NCBI GenBank assembly: GCA_946413695.1
Contig: CAMKLV010000002.1
Span: forward strand, 43,506-107,505
Origin: Firm-04 sp946413695
GTDB lineage: Bacteria > Bacillota > Clostridia > Oscillospirales > Ruminococcaceae
DNA length: 64,000 bases
Direction of reading: 5' to 3'
The notes under the pieces are model-generated. The model saw only the letters and a program-made list of their open reading frames with translations. It searched no databases and was not told the origin of the DNA. Both the position numbers and the translations under genes were made by a program. Below, piece after piece: positions 33,721 to 42,271 of the stretch; within the stretch, counting starts at the first letter, position 1; every line of letters starts with the position of its first letter.

Positions 33721-35217
33721 TTATTCGCCTGCATGCGAGATACCGAGAATCTCAAGCTCTTTTTCAGTGAGACCGACGCCGCGCAGCATCAGACGGTTTC
33801 CGCGCAGTGCCTCAATCGAGTTGATGCCCATGCCGCCCATCAGCTCCTTGATCTCATGCCGCCATGCATCCATGAGATTGATGAGCCGCTGCGAACCGAT
33901 ATCCGGATTCAGCCGCTTGACCAGATCGGGGCGCTGTGTCGCGATGCCCCAGTTGCACTTGCCCGTGTGGCAGCTCCGGCAGAGATGACATCCCATTGCA
34001 AGACATGCCGCCGTCGCGATATAGCAGGCATCCGCGCCGAGCGCAATCGCCTTGACCACATCCGCCGCCGAGCGCACCGAGCCGCCGCAGATAATCGAGA
34101 CATTGTTGCGGATGCCCTCATCGCGCAGCCGCTTATCAACCGCCGCAAGCGCCAGCTCAATCGGAATGCCGACATTGTCGCGGATTCTCGTCGGGGCTGC
34201 ACCGGTGCCGCCGCGGAAACCGTCAATCGCAATGATATCCGCGCCGCTGCGTGCAATGCCGCTTGCAATCGCCGCGATATTGTGAACCGCCGCAACCTTG
34301 ACAATCACCGGCAGGCGGTATTCGGTCGCCTCTTTCAGCGAGTAGACAAGCTGCCGCAGATCCTCAATCGAATAGATATCGTGATGCGGTGCCGGAGAGA
34401 TCGCGTCGCTGCCCTCAGGGATCATGCGCGTCTTGGAGACATCACCGACCGCCTTTGTTCCGGGCAGATGTCCGCCGATGCCGGGCTTTGCGCCCTGTCC
34501 CATTTTGATCTCAATTGCCGCACCGGCTTCGAGATAATCCTTGTGCACGCCGAATCTGCCGGACGCGACCTGTACAATCGTGTTTTTGCCGTACTGGTAG
34601 AAATCCTCGTGCAGACCGCCCTCACCGGTGTTGTAGTAGATGCCGAGCGCAGTTGCGGCTCTTGCAAGGGATGCGTGTGCGTTGTAGCTGATCGAGCCGT
34701 AGCTCATTGCGGAGAACATCACCGGCATGCTGAGCGTCAGCTGCGGCGCAAGCTTTGTATCAAGCGTGCCGTCCGCATTTCTCGTGATGTGCTCCGGCTT
34801 TTTGCCGAGGAATACGCGCGTTTCCATCGGTTCGCGCAGCGGGTCGATCGGCGGATTTGTCACCTGCGAGGCGTTGATCAGAATCTTGTCCCAGTAAACC
34901 GGCAGCGGATTCGGATTGCCCATCGAGGAGAGCAGCACACCGCCGGTCTCCGCCTGCCGGTAAATCTCCTTGATCGTCTGATCGGAGTAATTCGCGTTTT
35001 CGCGCAGACGGCAGTCGCTCTTGACAATCTTGAGCGCTCTCGTCGGACACAGTGTCACACAGCGCTGACAGTTCACACATTTCGATTCATCGGAGAGCAT
35101 CACCTTGCCGTCCGCATCAAACCAGTGCACCTCATTTGCACACTGCCGCTCACAGACACGGCAGCGGATGCACCGGCTGTCATTGCGCACAACCTCAAAT
35201 TCCGGATAGAAATTCAA
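33721..35217 (-). CDS. gltB: Glutamate synthase FMN/Fe-S catalytic subunit, archaeal type
   Basis: This subunit carries the synthase site that reductively aminates 2-oxoglutarate. The 498-residue protein has an N-terminal ferredoxin domain (CIRCRVCERQCANE, CVNCQRCVTLC) followed by the FMN TIM barrel with GEGGLHEDF, AKPGIGGHLPGTK, IDGFRGGTGAAP and the GGSVRSAADV loop. CHLCRSCHTGKC near residues 400-415 supplies further cluster cysteines. It overlaps the amidotransferase subunit gene by 4 nt. Confidence 0.94.
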   Translation of the reverse strand: MNFYPEFEVVRNDSRCIRCRVCERQCANEVHWFDADGKVMLSDESKCVNCQRCVTLCPTRALKIVKSDCRLRENANYSDQTIKEIYRQAETGGVLLSSMGNPNPLPVYWDKILINASQVTNPPIDPLREPMETRVFLGKKPEHITRNADGTLDTKLAPQLTLSMPVMFSAMSYGSISYNAHASLARAATALGIYYNTGEGGLHEDFYQYGKNTIVQVASGRFGVHKDYLEAGAAIEIKMGQGAKPGIGGHLPGTKAVGDVSKTRMIPEGSDAISPAPHHDIYSIEDLRQLVYSLKEATEYRLPVIVKVAAVHNIAAIASGIARSGADIIAIDGFRGGTGAAPTRIRDNVGIPIELALAAVDKRLRDEGIRNNVSIICGGSVRSAADVVKAIALGADACYIATAACLAMGCHLCRSCHTGKCNWGIATQRPDLVKRLNPDIGSQRLINLMDAWRHEIKELMGGMGINSIEALRGNRLMLRGVGLTEKELEILGISHAGE

Positions 35218-36308
35218 AACGCTCCCTCCTTCACCTTGACAATCACCGGTTCTCCGCCTGCGGGCGACCAGATATTTGTGATATCCGGCGCCATGACGCG
35301 GATTGCAGCTTCTTCACTTGCAATATAGACCATATCCCCCTGCTCGCCGACAACCATCGAGCGGAGTTTCAGGCGGTCATTGAGCGCCATCAGTCCGCCC
35401 TCGAATCCGAGGATGATGGAAAACGGTCCCGTGACGAGCAGGCTCGGGAACGCATTGCGCAGATAGGTCAGCGTATGCTTTTCCGCCTCCGGCTTTGCGT
35501 CGATTGTGGACCAGAACGGCGCCGCAATGACGGATGCCGTCTCCTCGAGCGTCAGCCCCTGCCGCCGCAGCAGATAATCCGCGATATAGGTGATGACCTC
35601 GGTGTCGGTCTGCAGCGTACATTTGTAGCCGTACATTTCGATGAAGCGGCGGTTCGCGTCATAGGACGAAATCTCGCCGTTGTGCACGATCGAATAATCG
35701 AGCATGCAGAACGGATGCGCGCCGCCCCACCAGCCCGGCGTATTTGTCGGATATCTGCCGTGCGCCGTCCAGCAGTAGGCTTCGTATTCCTCGAGCCGGT
35801 AGTATCTGCCGACATCCTCCGGAAAACCGACCGCCTTGAACGCGCCCATATTCTTGCCGCAGGAGAACACATAGCTGCCCTCAAGCTGCGCATTGATGCG
35901 GTTGACGATGCGGACAACCAGCTCCTTCTCGTCGATCTGCAAATGCCGCAGCACAGACTGCATCGGCGAGACAAACACGCGCCGGATGATCGGTTCATCG
36001 GTAATCTGCGGCATCTTGCGCACCTTGATGTGCTCATCCTGCACAATCTCGAAATACTCCTTGAGCAGCGTCATGCATTCGCTCTGACATTGTCTGCTGT
36101 TGAAGAAGATGTGCAGCGCGTAATAATCCTTGTATTCCGGATAAATGCCGTAGGCAGCAAAGCCGCCGCCGAGACCGTTCGAGCGGTCATGCATCGGCAC
36201 CATGCTCTCGATGATGCGCTCGCCGTTCATGCGTCTGCCGTCGCGTGAGATCATCGCGGAGACTGCGCAGCCGGACGGGATACGCACCTGACCTTCCAGT
36301 GGGATCAT
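35214..36308 (-). CDS. Glutamate synthase class II amidotransferase subunit
   Basis: This 364-residue protein corresponds to the N-terminal glutaminase domain of GltB, here a separate gene. The nucleophile Cys-14 lies in PSGCAVSAM after a short propeptide-like segment. Further motifs are NGLGGGFAAYGIYP, AHGRYPTNTPGWWGGAHPF and VHNGEISSYDANRRF, all typical of Ntn amidotransferases. GCAAGGAGG precedes the ATG. It is the first gene of the gltS-pyrG-purF transcript and lies behind an attenuator-bearing leader. Confidence 0.92.
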   Translation of the reverse strand: MIPLEGQVRIPSGCAVSAMISRDGRRMNGERIIESMVPMHDRSNGLGGGFAAYGIYPEYKDYYALHIFFNSRQCQSECMTLLKEYFEIVQDEHIKVRKMPQITDEPIIRRVFVSPMQSVLRHLQIDEKELVVRIVNRINAQLEGSYVFSCGKNMGAFKAVGFPEDVGRYYRLEEYEAYCWTAHGRYPTNTPGWWGGAHPFCMLDYSIVHNGEISSYDANRRFIEMYGYKCTLQTDTEVITYIADYLLRRQGLTLEETASVIAAPFWSTIDAKPEAEKHTLTYLRNAFPSLLVTGPFSIILGFEGGLMALNDRLKLRSMVVGEQGDMVYIASEEAAIRVMAPDITNIWSPAGGEPVIVKVKEGAF

Positions 36309-36329
36309 CTCAAATTCCTCCTTGCATAG

Positions 36330-36388
36330 AAAAAGGCGTCCATCCGGAGACAGAAATCCTGTCTTGCCGAATGAACGCCTTTGTTCAT
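36330..36388 (-). promoter_or_regulatory. Leader attenuator of the glutamate synthase operon with ANTAR-type hexaloop
   Basis: The leader RNA has an intrinsic terminator (AAAGGCGTTCAT at 36382-36371 with ATGGACGCCTTT at 36343-36332, then U-run). A mutually exclusive hairpin, ATGAAC-AAAGGC-GTTCAT (36388-36371), has a 6-bp stem and a hexaloop with A1 and G4. This is the arrangement seen before the type III GS, with the same loop pattern AANGGC. An inner hairpin (AGACAG/CTGTCT) has a 5-nt loop, so the second hexaloop of the published dual model is not evident. Confidence 0.7.
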
Positions 36389-36400
36389 TTCATTGTCGCT

Positions 36401-36429
36401 ATTATAGCACATTGTGAAAGTTTTGTCAA
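36401..36429 (-). promoter_or_regulatory. Sigma-A promoter of the glutamate synthase operon
   Basis: On the minus strand TTGACA (36429-36424) and TATAAT (36406-36401) are 17 nt apart, a near-perfect promoter. Transcription would begin just before the hexaloop hairpin at 36388. Confidence 0.92.
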
Positions 36430-36515
36430 TATCCCGCGGACAGTTTTCCGTTTCGGAAGCACAAATTCGGAGCTTTCGCCGGATTTTGACTGCTTTCAGC
36501 AAAAATATTTATCTC

Positions 36516-37727
36516 TCATTCCGAATCCGCCTGCTTTATGAGCATGTCACCCATGAGCGTGCGCTGCAGAATGCCGGTGCATGCAGCAAGCGTGACGCCG
36601 TAATTCGTGAACGGGACGCCCTGCGCAAGCGCCTGCCGCATCCGCCAGCGCATTTCGCGCTCGGTGCGCATGCAGCCGCCGCAGTGAATGACAAGATCAA
36701 AGCCGGAAAGATCCGCGGGGAATGTGCCGCCGGAGCTGTAGCTGAGATCGAACTGCTTTCCGGTATACTTCTGCACCGCCTTCGGGAGCTTGACCGTCCC
36801 GATATCATTGCACTGCCGGTGATGCGTGCAGCCCTCCGCAATCAGGATTTTTGCGCCGTCGGGCAGCATTTTGAGTGCTCTTGCGCCCGCGACAGCCGTC
36901 TGCAGAAAGCCCTTGTAGCGCGCCATGAGGATCGAGAACGAGGTCAGCGGCACGGTTTCGGGCACGATCTTCGCGACCGCCGCAAACGCCTGACTGTCCG
37001 TGATAACCATGCGCGGCGGCTGATGCAGCGCGCGGAGCAGACCGCCTAGCTCCTCCGGCTGAACGAGCAGCGCGCTCGCATGGGCATCAAGCACCTCGCG
37101 GAGTGTCTGCTGCTGCGGCAGAATCAGCCTGCCCTTCGGCGCGGATTCGTCAATCGGCGTGACCAGAATCACGGTATCCCCCGCTGCAATCAGGTCGCGG
37201 ATGATAAAGCGCTCGGGTTCATCGGTGTTTGCCAGCGCCCCGAGCATCTCCTTGAGCTGCGTGATGCCCTCACCGGTCACGGTGCTTGTAAAGACCGCAT
37301 TTTCCGGCTTCTCCTGCGGACAATCCGCCGCGAGATCACATTTGTTCAGCGCGATCAGAAACGGTGTGTGCTCCTGCCGGAACAGCCTGATCAGCGCCTC
37401 CTCGGTTTCAGAGAACGGCTTTGCGGCATCGGCGACGAGCACCGCGATATCGGTTCGAAACAGCTCACGCTTTGTCTTTTCGATGCGCTGAACGCCGAGC
37501 TGCGCGTCATCATCGTCATAGCCTGCGGTATCCGTAATCACCACAGGACCGAGCGGCAGCAGCTCCATGCTTTTCATGACGGCGTCCGTTGTTGTGCCGG
37601 CGACATTGGAGACGATCGAGACCTCCTGCCCCGTCAGTGCATTGACAAGGCTTGATTTTCCCGCATTGCGCGCGCCGAAAAATCCGATGTGGATGCGCTC
37701 GGATGCCGGTACCTGTTCCAGACTCAT
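36516..37727 (-). CDS. hydF: [FeFe]-hydrogenase H-cluster maturation GTPase HydF
   Basis: HydF is the scaffold that receives the di-iron subcluster from HydE/HydG and delivers it to apo-hydrogenase. The 403-residue protein has an N-terminal GTPase domain (FGARNAGKSSL near 17-27, ITDTAGYDD, LNKCD) and C-terminal Fe-S ligands in GCTHHRQCNDIGT and HCGGCM, the CxH...HCxxC pattern of HydF. hydE, hydG and a hydrogenase gene are not in the window. The ATG has AAAGGAGGAGCG upstream. Confidence 0.93.
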   Translation of the reverse strand: MSLEQVPASERIHIGFFGARNAGKSSLVNALTGQEVSIVSNVAGTTTDAVMKSMELLPLGPVVITDTAGYDDDDAQLGVQRIEKTKRELFRTDIAVLVADAAKPFSETEEALIRLFRQEHTPFLIALNKCDLAADCPQEKPENAVFTSTVTGEGITQLKEMLGALANTDEPERFIIRDLIAAGDTVILVTPIDESAPKGRLILPQQQTLREVLDAHASALLVQPEELGGLLRALHQPPRMVITDSQAFAAVAKIVPETVPLTSFSILMARYKGFLQTAVAGARALKMLPDGAKILIAEGCTHHRQCNDIGTVKLPKAVQKYTGKQFDLSYSSGGTFPADLSGFDLVIHCGGCMRTEREMRWRMRQALAQGVPFTNYGVTLAACTGILQRTLMGDMLIKQADSE

Positions 37728-37767
37728 AGTACGCTCCTCCTTTGATTGTATCGCTTTCGGAAAGCAT

Positions 37768-37794
37768 GACAGGCGGCTGAGATCGCCGCCTGTC
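37768..37794 (-). terminator. Possible terminator after the cellulase gene
   Basis: A perfect 10-bp stem (GACAGGCGGC/GCCGCCTGTC, 7-nt loop) lies between the cellulase and hydF. Only a short T-poor run (ATGCTTTCC) follows, so termination may be partial. Confidence 0.45.
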
Positions 37795-37801
37795 GGATTG
37801 A

Positions 37802-39610
37802 TTATGGGATTTTGGTCGGAGCAAGCTGCTCCTCGGTGATGATCTTGGCAATGAACTTCAGAATCTTGAGTGCGTCCTTGGTATCGACCGCGGTATCGCC
37901 GTTCACATCTCCGTTGACCTTGCCTTCCGCTGTAATCTTCGCTGTCTGATCCTCAGCAGAATAGCGGCAGATAAGCACAGCGTCGGAAACGTCCACATTT
38001 TTATCGCAGTTGACATCGCCCCACTTGACCTGAAACGTGACGCCCTCGTTCTTCGTGGTGGTGGTGGTTTCGGGCTTGGAATCGGAAGTGGTTGTCACGA
38101 GCGCTGTTGTGGTGACGGGTGCAGTGGTGGTGGTCTCGCTTACAACCGTGGTTTCCGGATGGTCAATGGTCTTGCCGCCGCCGTAGTAATCGCTGAGCGA
38201 CTGACCGTTTGCACCGAGCGGAATCTTGTGGTCGAGACCGATGAACACGCCGTTTTCATCCTGCCAGAGTGCCTTTTCGACAAATGCATATTTGTCCTCA
38301 TCCCACTTGCCGAAGTCATCGTAGACAAGTCCGCCGGTATCGCCGGAGTTCTCGTTGAAGCACCAGAATGTGTGGTGAATGTGCTTGTCGATCATGTAAT
38401 CGCGAAGCTCCTGCATCCAGTGCTTGTTTTCGCCGGTCGGGTCATGCTCCTTGTCGATGAAGCCGCCCCACTCGCCCATGAGCAGCGGATACATATTGTC
38501 CTCGACAAGATATGCCCATGTGTCGCGCCAGTAATCGTCGAGCAGCGTCTCGCGGGAGAAGGTCTTGGAATCATCGTCCATATAGAACCACTTTTGCTTC
38601 CAGACCAGCGGGCCGTAATCGTGCGGCGAGTAGACAATCTGCTTCTTGTATTCGCCGATGTCCACCGGATGATCCTTGACGCCGCGGAGATTGCCGCCCC
38701 ACCATGCGCCGAAGATCTTGGAAGGCTCATCGTAATGTGCGTAGTCAACGGCAGGCGTTGTCCAGTCTCCGCCGTTCTCGAAATCCGGATAGCACTCGAT
38801 GCCCTCGATCATAATCAGCAGATTCGGATTCTGCTTGAGGCACGCCATTGCGCCCTTTTCGGCTGCATACTTCCAGTTGTTCGCGTCCTTGGAATCGTCC
38901 CACTTGGCAAAGGAGCCTTCCTCCGGCTTGCCGTGCGGCTCGTTCTTGAGGTCGATTGCGATGATCGTGTCATCGTCCTTGTAGTAGTCGGTGAACCACT
39001 CCAGCGCCTCGAGCCAGTCCTTCTCAGAGAAGTTGTCATCGTACCAGAGCGGCTTCTGGTGACCCATTGCCGCGGTGGTCGCGCTGTGGATATCAATCAT
39101 GATCTTCATGCCGTTTTCGCGGCACCAGTCAACTGCCATATTCCAGATATCGAAGCTGTATTTCAGCTCATACTGACCGGCACCGTCCACGCCGCCGCCG
39201 ACTGTCAGCTCCGGATTCTCATAGGGGTTGACCATCATGGTGACTTCGCCGACACCGCCGCCGGTATCCGGCTTTTTGTTCTTCCACTGCAGAATGATCT
39301 GTGTGGACATCGGGACACGCAGCAGATTGAAGCCGTGGTCCGCGATCTGATTGAGCATGCTGTGCATGTTCTTCGACCAGACGCCGTCGAACACCTGACG
39401 CCCTGCGTTGTAGCCGAACCAGTTGACGCCGGTCATCCAGACTTCCTTGCCGTTCTGATCGACAACCTTGCCGTTTTCGACATGCAGCCAGTCATCCTGC
39501 GTGTCGCTCGCAGCGGAAACGGACATCTGTGCAGCGGGCAGAACAGAACCGTTCATCGCGAGCATGGCGGCAGCAGCCAGCGCTGCTGTCAGACGTTTCA
39601 TCCTTTTCAT
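37802..39610 (-). CDS. Secreted GH5 endoglucanase with dockerin
   Basis: The 602-residue precursor has a signal peptide (about 1-34, AAAAMLAMN core), a GH5 catalytic domain (about 40-480), a Thr-rich linker (about 485-522) and a C-terminal dockerin (about 530-590). The start VVDQNGKEVWMTGVNWFGYN suggests GH5 subfamily 1 cellulases. Glu-224 in NEPHG is the likely acid/base and Glu-380 in GEWGG the nucleophile. The dockerin has two calcium-loop repeats, DVNCDKNVDVSDAV and DVNGDTAVDTKDAL, for binding scaffoldin cohesins. Thr linkers and such dockerins are typical of ruminococcal cellulosomes. The start at 39610 has GAGGGG 6 nt upstream. Confidence 0.95.
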   Translation of the reverse strand: MKRMKRLTAALAAAAMLAMNGSVLPAAQMSVSAASDTQDDWLHVENGKVVDQNGKEVWMTGVNWFGYNAGRQVFDGVWSKNMHSMLNQIADHGFNLLRVPMSTQIILQWKNKKPDTGGGVGEVTMMVNPYENPELTVGGGVDGAGQYELKYSFDIWNMAVDWCRENGMKIMIDIHSATTAAMGHQKPLWYDDNFSEKDWLEALEWFTDYYKDDDTIIAIDLKNEPHGKPEEGSFAKWDDSKDANNWKYAAEKGAMACLKQNPNLLIMIEGIECYPDFENGGDWTTPAVDYAHYDEPSKIFGAWWGGNLRGVKDHPVDIGEYKKQIVYSPHDYGPLVWKQKWFYMDDDSKTFSRETLLDDYWRDTWAYLVEDNMYPLLMGEWGGFIDKEHDPTGENKHWMQELRDYMIDKHIHHTFWCFNENSGDTGGLVYDDFGKWDEDKYAFVEKALWQDENGVFIGLDHKIPLGANGQSLSDYYGGGKTIDHPETTVVSETTTTAPVTTTALVTTTSDSKPETTTTTKNEGVTFQVKWGDVNCDKNVDVSDAVLICRYSAEDQTAKITAEGKVNGDVNGDTAVDTKDALKILKFIAKIITEEQLAPTKIP

Positions 39611-39658
39611 ATGAATCCCCTCTTCTTTCAGATTATTTATCAGACTGATCCCCGCAGA

Positions 39659-40330
39659 TCAGAAACTGAGCTCCTTTTCCTTGCGGTACGAGAGAATCGT
39701 CAGCACAAGGAACACGATGCCGAGCACAACGCCTGCGGCACCGACGATCACAAACCGCAGATAGCGGCTGAAATCGGAATAGGTAATCATGACGGTTTCG
39801 CAGTCCTGATCGAACCCTTCGCCGTACCATTCACGGTAGATTGCACTGAGGTCATCCGGAATCTCGGAAACAGAACCGGTAAATTCAAGCGTGGTCTCCG
39901 GCGCCTTCACTTTGCTGAGATCGACATCGCCGTCCCCTGCAGCGCTGTATGCTTCATCCAGCGAGCTGTAATATTCATCGCACTCATCTGCCAGCTTATC
40001 CAGCATCTCATACTGATCCTTCATGCCGGTCTGGTAAAGAATGTACTGTTCGTTGTACATATAGACCGCATAGTAGCGCGATGTGGTGCTCTTGGAAGTC
40101 TCGATGCCGAATGTGGTTTTCGTCTGCTCATTGGTTGCGATGCAGCCGTCGGTGAGATCAATGGTTCCCTGCACCAGATCGCCTTTTTTCAGCTCGCCCG
40201 CCGCGACCGTCTCAAAATCCTTGATATCGCCCTTCTGGTACTTGATGAACTTCGGGAGATCGGTCAGCAGCGCAATGCCGAAGCAAAGGCAGACCAGCGT
40301 AATAATTCCGAGAAACTTCGTTTTCTTCAT
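39659..40330 (-). CDS. Unknown membrane-anchored protein
   Basis: This 223-residue protein is not recognised with certainty. It has one N-terminal helix (about 8-25), a mixed, largely acidic extracytoplasmic region of about 165 residues with a QGTIDL...RYYAVYM beta-type segment, and a C-terminal helix (about 193-215) followed by a charged tail (SYRKEKELSF). The ATG at 40330 is chosen; a TTG 24 nt upstream is in frame. It lies 52 nt after atpC and 48 nt before the cellulase gene, without a clear promoter of its own, so it may be read from the atp transcript. Confidence 0.7.
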   Translation of the reverse strand: MKKTKFLGIITLVCLCFGIALLTDLPKFIKYQKGDIKDFETVAAGELKKGDLVQGTIDLTDGCIATNEQTKTTFGIETSKSTTSRYYAVYMYNEQYILYQTGMKDQYEMLDKLADECDEYYSSLDEAYSAAGDGDVDLSKVKAPETTLEFTGSVSEIPDDLSAIYREWYGEGFDQDCETVMITYSDFSRYLRFVIVGAAGVVLGIVFLVLTILSYRKEKELSF

Positions 40331-40382
40331 GTAAAGATACCCCTGTCCTTTCAAAATGCAATCAAAACTGCGTGAATTCTGT

Positions 40383-40790
40383 TTATTCTTTCATCGAGGA
40401 TACGCGGAGACGGTTCAGCGCGCGCTTCAGCTTCATTTCTGCATACTGCAGCTCCGTCTGATCCTTGCTGTTCTCCTTGCGGCGGAGTGCATCCTGCTCG
40501 GAGCGCTTTGCCCAGTCCACATCAATATCCTCAGCCCATTCGACGGCATTCGCGAGGATTGCCGTCTGCGCCGGCGAAACCTTGACCGCACCGCCGGAGA
40601 GCGCAGCAAGGCGCTCGGTACCGTCCGGCATGGTGATCTTGACAGGTCCCGACGGAAGTGCCGCAACATATTTTTCGTGCTTTGCGAGAATGCCGACATC
40701 ACCCTCTGTTGTCCGGACAATCACGCGCTGCACCTCGCCCTCAAAGAAAATCTTTTCCGGCGTGATGATCTGCAGAGAGAACGTGCTCAT
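40383..40790 (-). CDS. atpC: ATP synthase epsilon subunit
   Basis: The 135-residue epsilon subunit belongs to the central stalk and inhibits ATP hydrolysis. The N-terminal beta-sandwich is clear (TFSLQIITPEKIFFEGEVQR, TTEGDVGILAKHE), and the C-terminal helical pair covers residues about 90-130. It is the last atp gene and overlaps atpD by 4 nt. Confidence 0.94.
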   Translation of the reverse strand: MSTFSLQIITPEKIFFEGEVQRVIVRTTEGDVGILAKHEKYVAALPSGPVKITMPDGTERLAALSGGAVKVSPAQTAILANAVEWAEDIDVDWAKRSEQDALRRKENSKDQTELQYAEMKLKRALNRLRVSSMKE

Positions 40791-42211
40791 TCTGCATCCT
40801 CCTCCAGTGACTTTGCCTTTTCGAGCACATCGTCGATCGTGCCGGCAAACAGGAATGCGGATTCCGGAATGTCATCATGCTCGCCGTCGATGATCTCGCG
40901 GAAGCCGCGGATGGTCTCGGCGATCGGGACATATTTGCCCTCCATACCGGTGAACTGCTCCGCGACGGAGAACGGCTGACTCAGGAAACGCTGCACCTTA
41001 CGTGCTCTGGAAACGGTCAGCTTATCCTCATCGGAAAGCTCATCCATGCCCATGATCGCGATGATATCCTGCAGCTCGGTATAGCGCTGCAGAATGGTCT
41101 GCACCTGCCGTGCGACGCGGTAGTGCTCCTCGCCGACGATCTCCGGCGAAAGGATGCGCGAGCTCGATTCCAGCGGGTCAACTGCCGGATAGATACCGAG
41201 CGACGCAATCTGACGGGAGAGGACGGTGGTCGCATCCAGATGCGCAAAGGTTGTTGCCGGAGCCGGGTCGGTCAGGTCATCCGCAGGGACATAAACCGCC
41301 TGAACGGAAGTGATCGAGCCCTTGCCGGTCGAAGTGATACGCTCCTGCAGCGCGCCCATTTCGGTCGCGAGCGTCGGCTGATATCCGACGGCGGACGGCA
41401 TACGTCCGAGCAGTGCGGAAACCTCCGAGCCTGCCTGCGTGAAGCGGAAAATGTTGTCGATGAACAGCAGAACATCCTGTCCCTCGGTATCGCGGAAGTA
41501 TTCCGCCATCGTCAGACCGGAGAGCGCCACGCGCATTCTCGCCCCGGGCGGCTCATTCATCTGACCGTAGACAAGGCAGGTCTTTTCGAGAACGCCGCTG
41601 TCCTTCATTTCGTGATAGAGATCGTTGCCCTCACGGGTACGCTCGCCGACACCGGTGAACACCGAGATGCCGCCGTGCTGGTTTGCAACGTTGTTGATCA
41701 GCTCCTGAATCAGGACGGTCTTGCCGACGCCTGCACCGCCGAACAGACCGATCTTGCCGCCCTTTAAGTACGGCGCGATCAGGTCGATAACCTTGATGCC
41801 GGTCTCGAGCACCTCGCTGCTCGCCGCCTGCTCCTCATAGGAAGGCGCATCGCGGTGGATCGGCCAGCGCTCCGCAGTTTCGGGCGCAGGCTGCTCGTCA
41901 ACCGGATCGCCGAGGAGATTGAACACTCTGCCGAGCGTCTCTCTGCCAACCGGCACACGGATCGGGCTGCCGGTATCGACAGCATCGAGACCGCGGACGA
42001 GACCGTCCGTGCTGCTCATTGCGATGCAGCGCACGATATCGTCACCGATATGCTGTGCGACCTCGAGCACGAGCTTGGTTCCGTTGTTGTCGCATTCGAT
42101 TGCGTTGAGCAGACGGGGAAGCTCATGCTTTTTGAAGCGCACGTCCACGACAGCGCCGATGATCTGCACGATCTTGCCGGTGCCGCCGCGCTTGAGTTCT
42201 TCGTTTGCCAT
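40787..42211 (-). CDS. atpD: ATP synthase beta subunit
   Basis: This is the catalytic F1 subunit, 474 residues. It has the P-loop GGAGVGKTVLIQELI, GERTREGNDLYHEM, the Walker B region VLLFIDNIFRFTQAGSEVSALLGR and the PSAVGYQPTLATEMG signature. It follows atpG by 60 nt. Ends with the helical domain EQFTGMEGKYVPI. Confidence 0.97.
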   Translation of the reverse strand: MANEELKRGGTGKIVQIIGAVVDVRFKKHELPRLLNAIECDNNGTKLVLEVAQHIGDDIVRCIAMSSTDGLVRGLDAVDTGSPIRVPVGRETLGRVFNLLGDPVDEQPAPETAERWPIHRDAPSYEEQAASSEVLETGIKVIDLIAPYLKGGKIGLFGGAGVGKTVLIQELINNVANQHGGISVFTGVGERTREGNDLYHEMKDSGVLEKTCLVYGQMNEPPGARMRVALSGLTMAEYFRDTEGQDVLLFIDNIFRFTQAGSEVSALLGRMPSAVGYQPTLATEMGALQERITSTGKGSITSVQAVYVPADDLTDPAPATTFAHLDATTVLSRQIASLGIYPAVDPLESSSRILSPEIVGEEHYRVARQVQTILQRYTELQDIIAIMGMDELSDEDKLTVSRARKVQRFLSQPFSVAEQFTGMEGKYVPIAETIRGFREIIDGEHDDIPESAFLFAGTIDDVLEKAKSLEEDAE

Positions 42212-42271
42212 GAATCAGCTCACTACTTTCTGTTAGTTTGTTGATAGGATGCCCGTGTTCCGCGGGACATC

